Shown piece by piece: positions 62,330 to 64,000 of a DNA stretch of 64,000 bases. A program made the position numbers and the translations under genes. The stretch spans positions 8,310,704-8,374,703 of the forward strand of contig CM060847.1 in the NCBI GenBank assembly GCA_030737835.1, read 5' to 3'. The DNA comes from Acorus gramineus (taxonomy: Eukaryota; Streptophyta; Magnoliopsida; Acorales; Acoraceae). Numbering within the stretch: the stretch's first letter is position 1; every line of letters begins with the position of its first letter. Under the pieces are notes generated by a model. The model was given only the letters and a program-made list of their open reading frames with translations, was not told the origin of the DNA and did no database searches.

Positions 62330-63297
62330 ATTTATATTTCAATCTCTCTCTCTCTAAAAAACTAAAACTGGTTGTCTCTGTTTCTCTCTCTATTTTGTTT
62401 TAAAACGGTGAGTCGTGCCTCCCAAACCCTCCTGTTTATTCGGGCCTTTAATAAGCCCTCCAATTCTTTCTTTCTGTTTCTGTTTCTGCACCTCTGCAAC
62501 CCCACATTTCTTTTGGAGGTCCTCTTCTTTCTTCCCTTCTTTCCTTTCTTTTGATACGTTTGTGTTACATTTTGGGTTCATTGAATTTCAAGGTGTTTCT
62601 GTTTCATGAGCTTATTTAATTCGTTTTGAGTTGTTTTTGAGTTATGGGTCTTTTTGTTTTTTTTTTTCATTTAATGTGATTCTAGCTAAATTTGTCTGAG
62701 TGAATTGTTGGGGAAACCAAAAGACATCAATTTGAATGATGGGTTCTTATTTTTTTCTTCTTTTAAACCACTTCTTTTTTAAATTTAGGCATTGTTTGAT
62801 CTTTATATTATAATGAGAAAGGTTTTTGTTCTTTGAAGATGCCAAGGATTTGTTTTGGAGAAATTTGAATGATGGGTTCTTATTCTCTTTTTTATTTACC
62901 ACTTTTTGTAAAAAAAAAAAAAATTCTGAGAACTTCATTGTTTGATCTATAAATCACAATGCATAAGGTCTTTGTTCTTCAAAGATGCCAAGAATTTGTT
63001 TTGCGGCTTCTCAAAACCCCAATAGAACTAATTTTGTTTGCATTGTTTCGTGCAAAGATTTATGTGTTTAAATGAAATTCGCAAATTATTATTCAGCTCA
63101 TGATTATATATTCAATCGAAAGTTAGGATTTAGGTTTCCTCAGGTGAACAAAAATCATGCCATTAATGGTTAGTATTGTTGAAATGTATTTCAGGAGTTT
63201 GGAGAGGCATTGGTGGGGGTACCACAGATTATGATCCCATAATCTTCTTCATCTTCTTGTTGATTTAGTGGAAAACGCATTAACGAACAACAGAATC
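62330..63297 (+). promoter_or_regulatory. Probable leader exons of the SFH gene
   Basis: CT-rich, gene-leader-like sequence occupies 62340-62590, with possible donors GGTGAGTC (62406-62413) and CAAGGTGTTT (near 62590). An acceptor TATTTCAG ends at 63194. The ATG at 63298 lies in the next exon. Confidence 0.4.
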
Positions 63298-64000
63298 ATG
63301 AATGAAGTCATGGCTGCACCGGTTGATCACATCATAAGATCTGGTAACATCAAATGTTGGACAACTCTTTACATTGGTGAAATAGCTATTTGTTACTTTG
63401 CCATTGATGATATTGTGATGTCCTTTCTGAAACAAGAAAAAATCAAAAATCAATAACAACAATTGAAGGTGTATGAAAGGAAGATCCAACAATCAATAAC
63501 ATGCACTAATATCATGAGACACAGAACATTCTATATTTATATCACAATAAAAAAAAATAAAGCATCTGGTTTGCAAACCTCATTCCCTAATGATCACCAT
63601 GCTTATATATAAAGTTCAACTTGGATTTTTTTATTCATTGTTCTTTTTCCTTTGTCATGTTCGCTGTCATGGTGTTCTACAATTTTTAATCAGTGGCAAC
63701 CTTGGACTAAAATTTCTAGATAATGATACTAATGTTATACAAATTTGATGAAAAAATAGTAATTTATACCACTGTGATGTTCGCTTTGACTGCATTAATG
63801 AGACTTACTACTTTGTTATGTCTCTTGAATGGTATGTGTTATTTATGTCAAGTGTATTTTACAAAGCAAAATTCTGATTAAAACATGCTGATCACTATCT
63901 ATTTTCATGTTTAGAAGGATCGTTCCATGATGAAAGGAGGGAGAGGAGGCCGGATTTAGAGAACTCTGAGGATGAGAGGAGGACTAGAATTGGATCTTTG
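63298..64000 (+). CDS. Sec14-like phosphatidylinositol transfer protein (SFH), 5' part only
   Basis: The first coding exon, 63298-63343 (MNEVMAAPVDHIIRS plus one base), joins in phase 1 to a second that starts at 63915 and runs off the window. The second reads EGSFHDERRERRPDLENSED then ERRTRIGSL. Plant SFH proteins (Sec14-domain phosphatidylinositol/phosphatidylcholine transfer proteins) begin with just such an Arg/Glu-rich stretch before the Sec14 lipid-binding domain, which would lie beyond the window. They work at membranes in phosphoinositide signalling and polar growth. The start could also be the ATG four codons later (MAAPV). Confidence 0.7.

Noticed and set aside
62203..62610. Open frames before the SFH gene as a separate protein gene
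   Set aside because: The composition is a CT-rich untranslated leader and the frames have no protein-like content.

Overview
This is nuclear DNA from a flowering plant, most likely a eudicot. It is AT-rich and gene-sparse, its genes have many short introns with GT-AG borders, and it is crowded with DNA transposons. I cannot name the species. Exon borders below were set by eye from reading frame, splice dinucleotides, matching intron phase and comparison between copies inside the window.

Left part (about 0.6-46.4 kb, genes on the minus strand). This is a decaying tandem array of a two-gene unit: a cytochrome P450 that I read as CYP722 (CYP722A-like) and a SABATH carboxyl methyltransferase. 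SABATH-1 (4954-6504) and SABATH-4 (36803-38374) look intact. SABATH-2 (14259-15782) is dead, with a 7-bp deletion, a stop codon and a lost splice acceptor. SABATH-3 (30918-31067) is only the last 50 codons. SABATH-5 (43476-46325) is an intact, more diverged paralogue. The P450 survives as one ten-exon copy with all splice phases consistent but one missing base (19517-23736). Two stripped remnants remain (920-1600 and 10884-12510), with smaller traces near 34.98 kb and 41.7 kb. Duplicated flanks show that P450 and SABATH were copied together.

Transposons shaped the array. There is a 6.46-kb CACTA element with an ACA target duplication just upstream of the P450 start. There are also a 0.92-kb near-palindrome with a 9-bp duplication, a 1.5-kb Mutator-like element in the promoter of P450 copy 1, a small 9-bp-duplication family that cut P450 copy 2, hAT-like elements, and a retroposed insert in an exon.

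Right part (48.2-64 kb). A LOB-domain transcription factor gene (minus), SABATH-6 (minus; resembles carlactonoic acid methyltransferase, At4g36470 type), IPK1 (plus, complete, seven coding exons), a small heavy-metal-associated isoprenylated protein gene (plus), and the first two coding exons of a Sec14-like SFH gene (plus, runs off the end).

How the genes may fit together: CYP722 enzymes and the CLAMT-type SABATH enzyme both act on carlactonoic acid in strigolactone metabolism. A P450/SABATH tandem array about 30 kb from a CLAMT-like gene is therefore a candidate plant metabolic gene cluster, and it is the most interesting thing here. The substrates of SABATH-1, -4 and -5 cannot be told from sequence. 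IPK1, the metal-binding protein and SFH look like ordinary neighbours.
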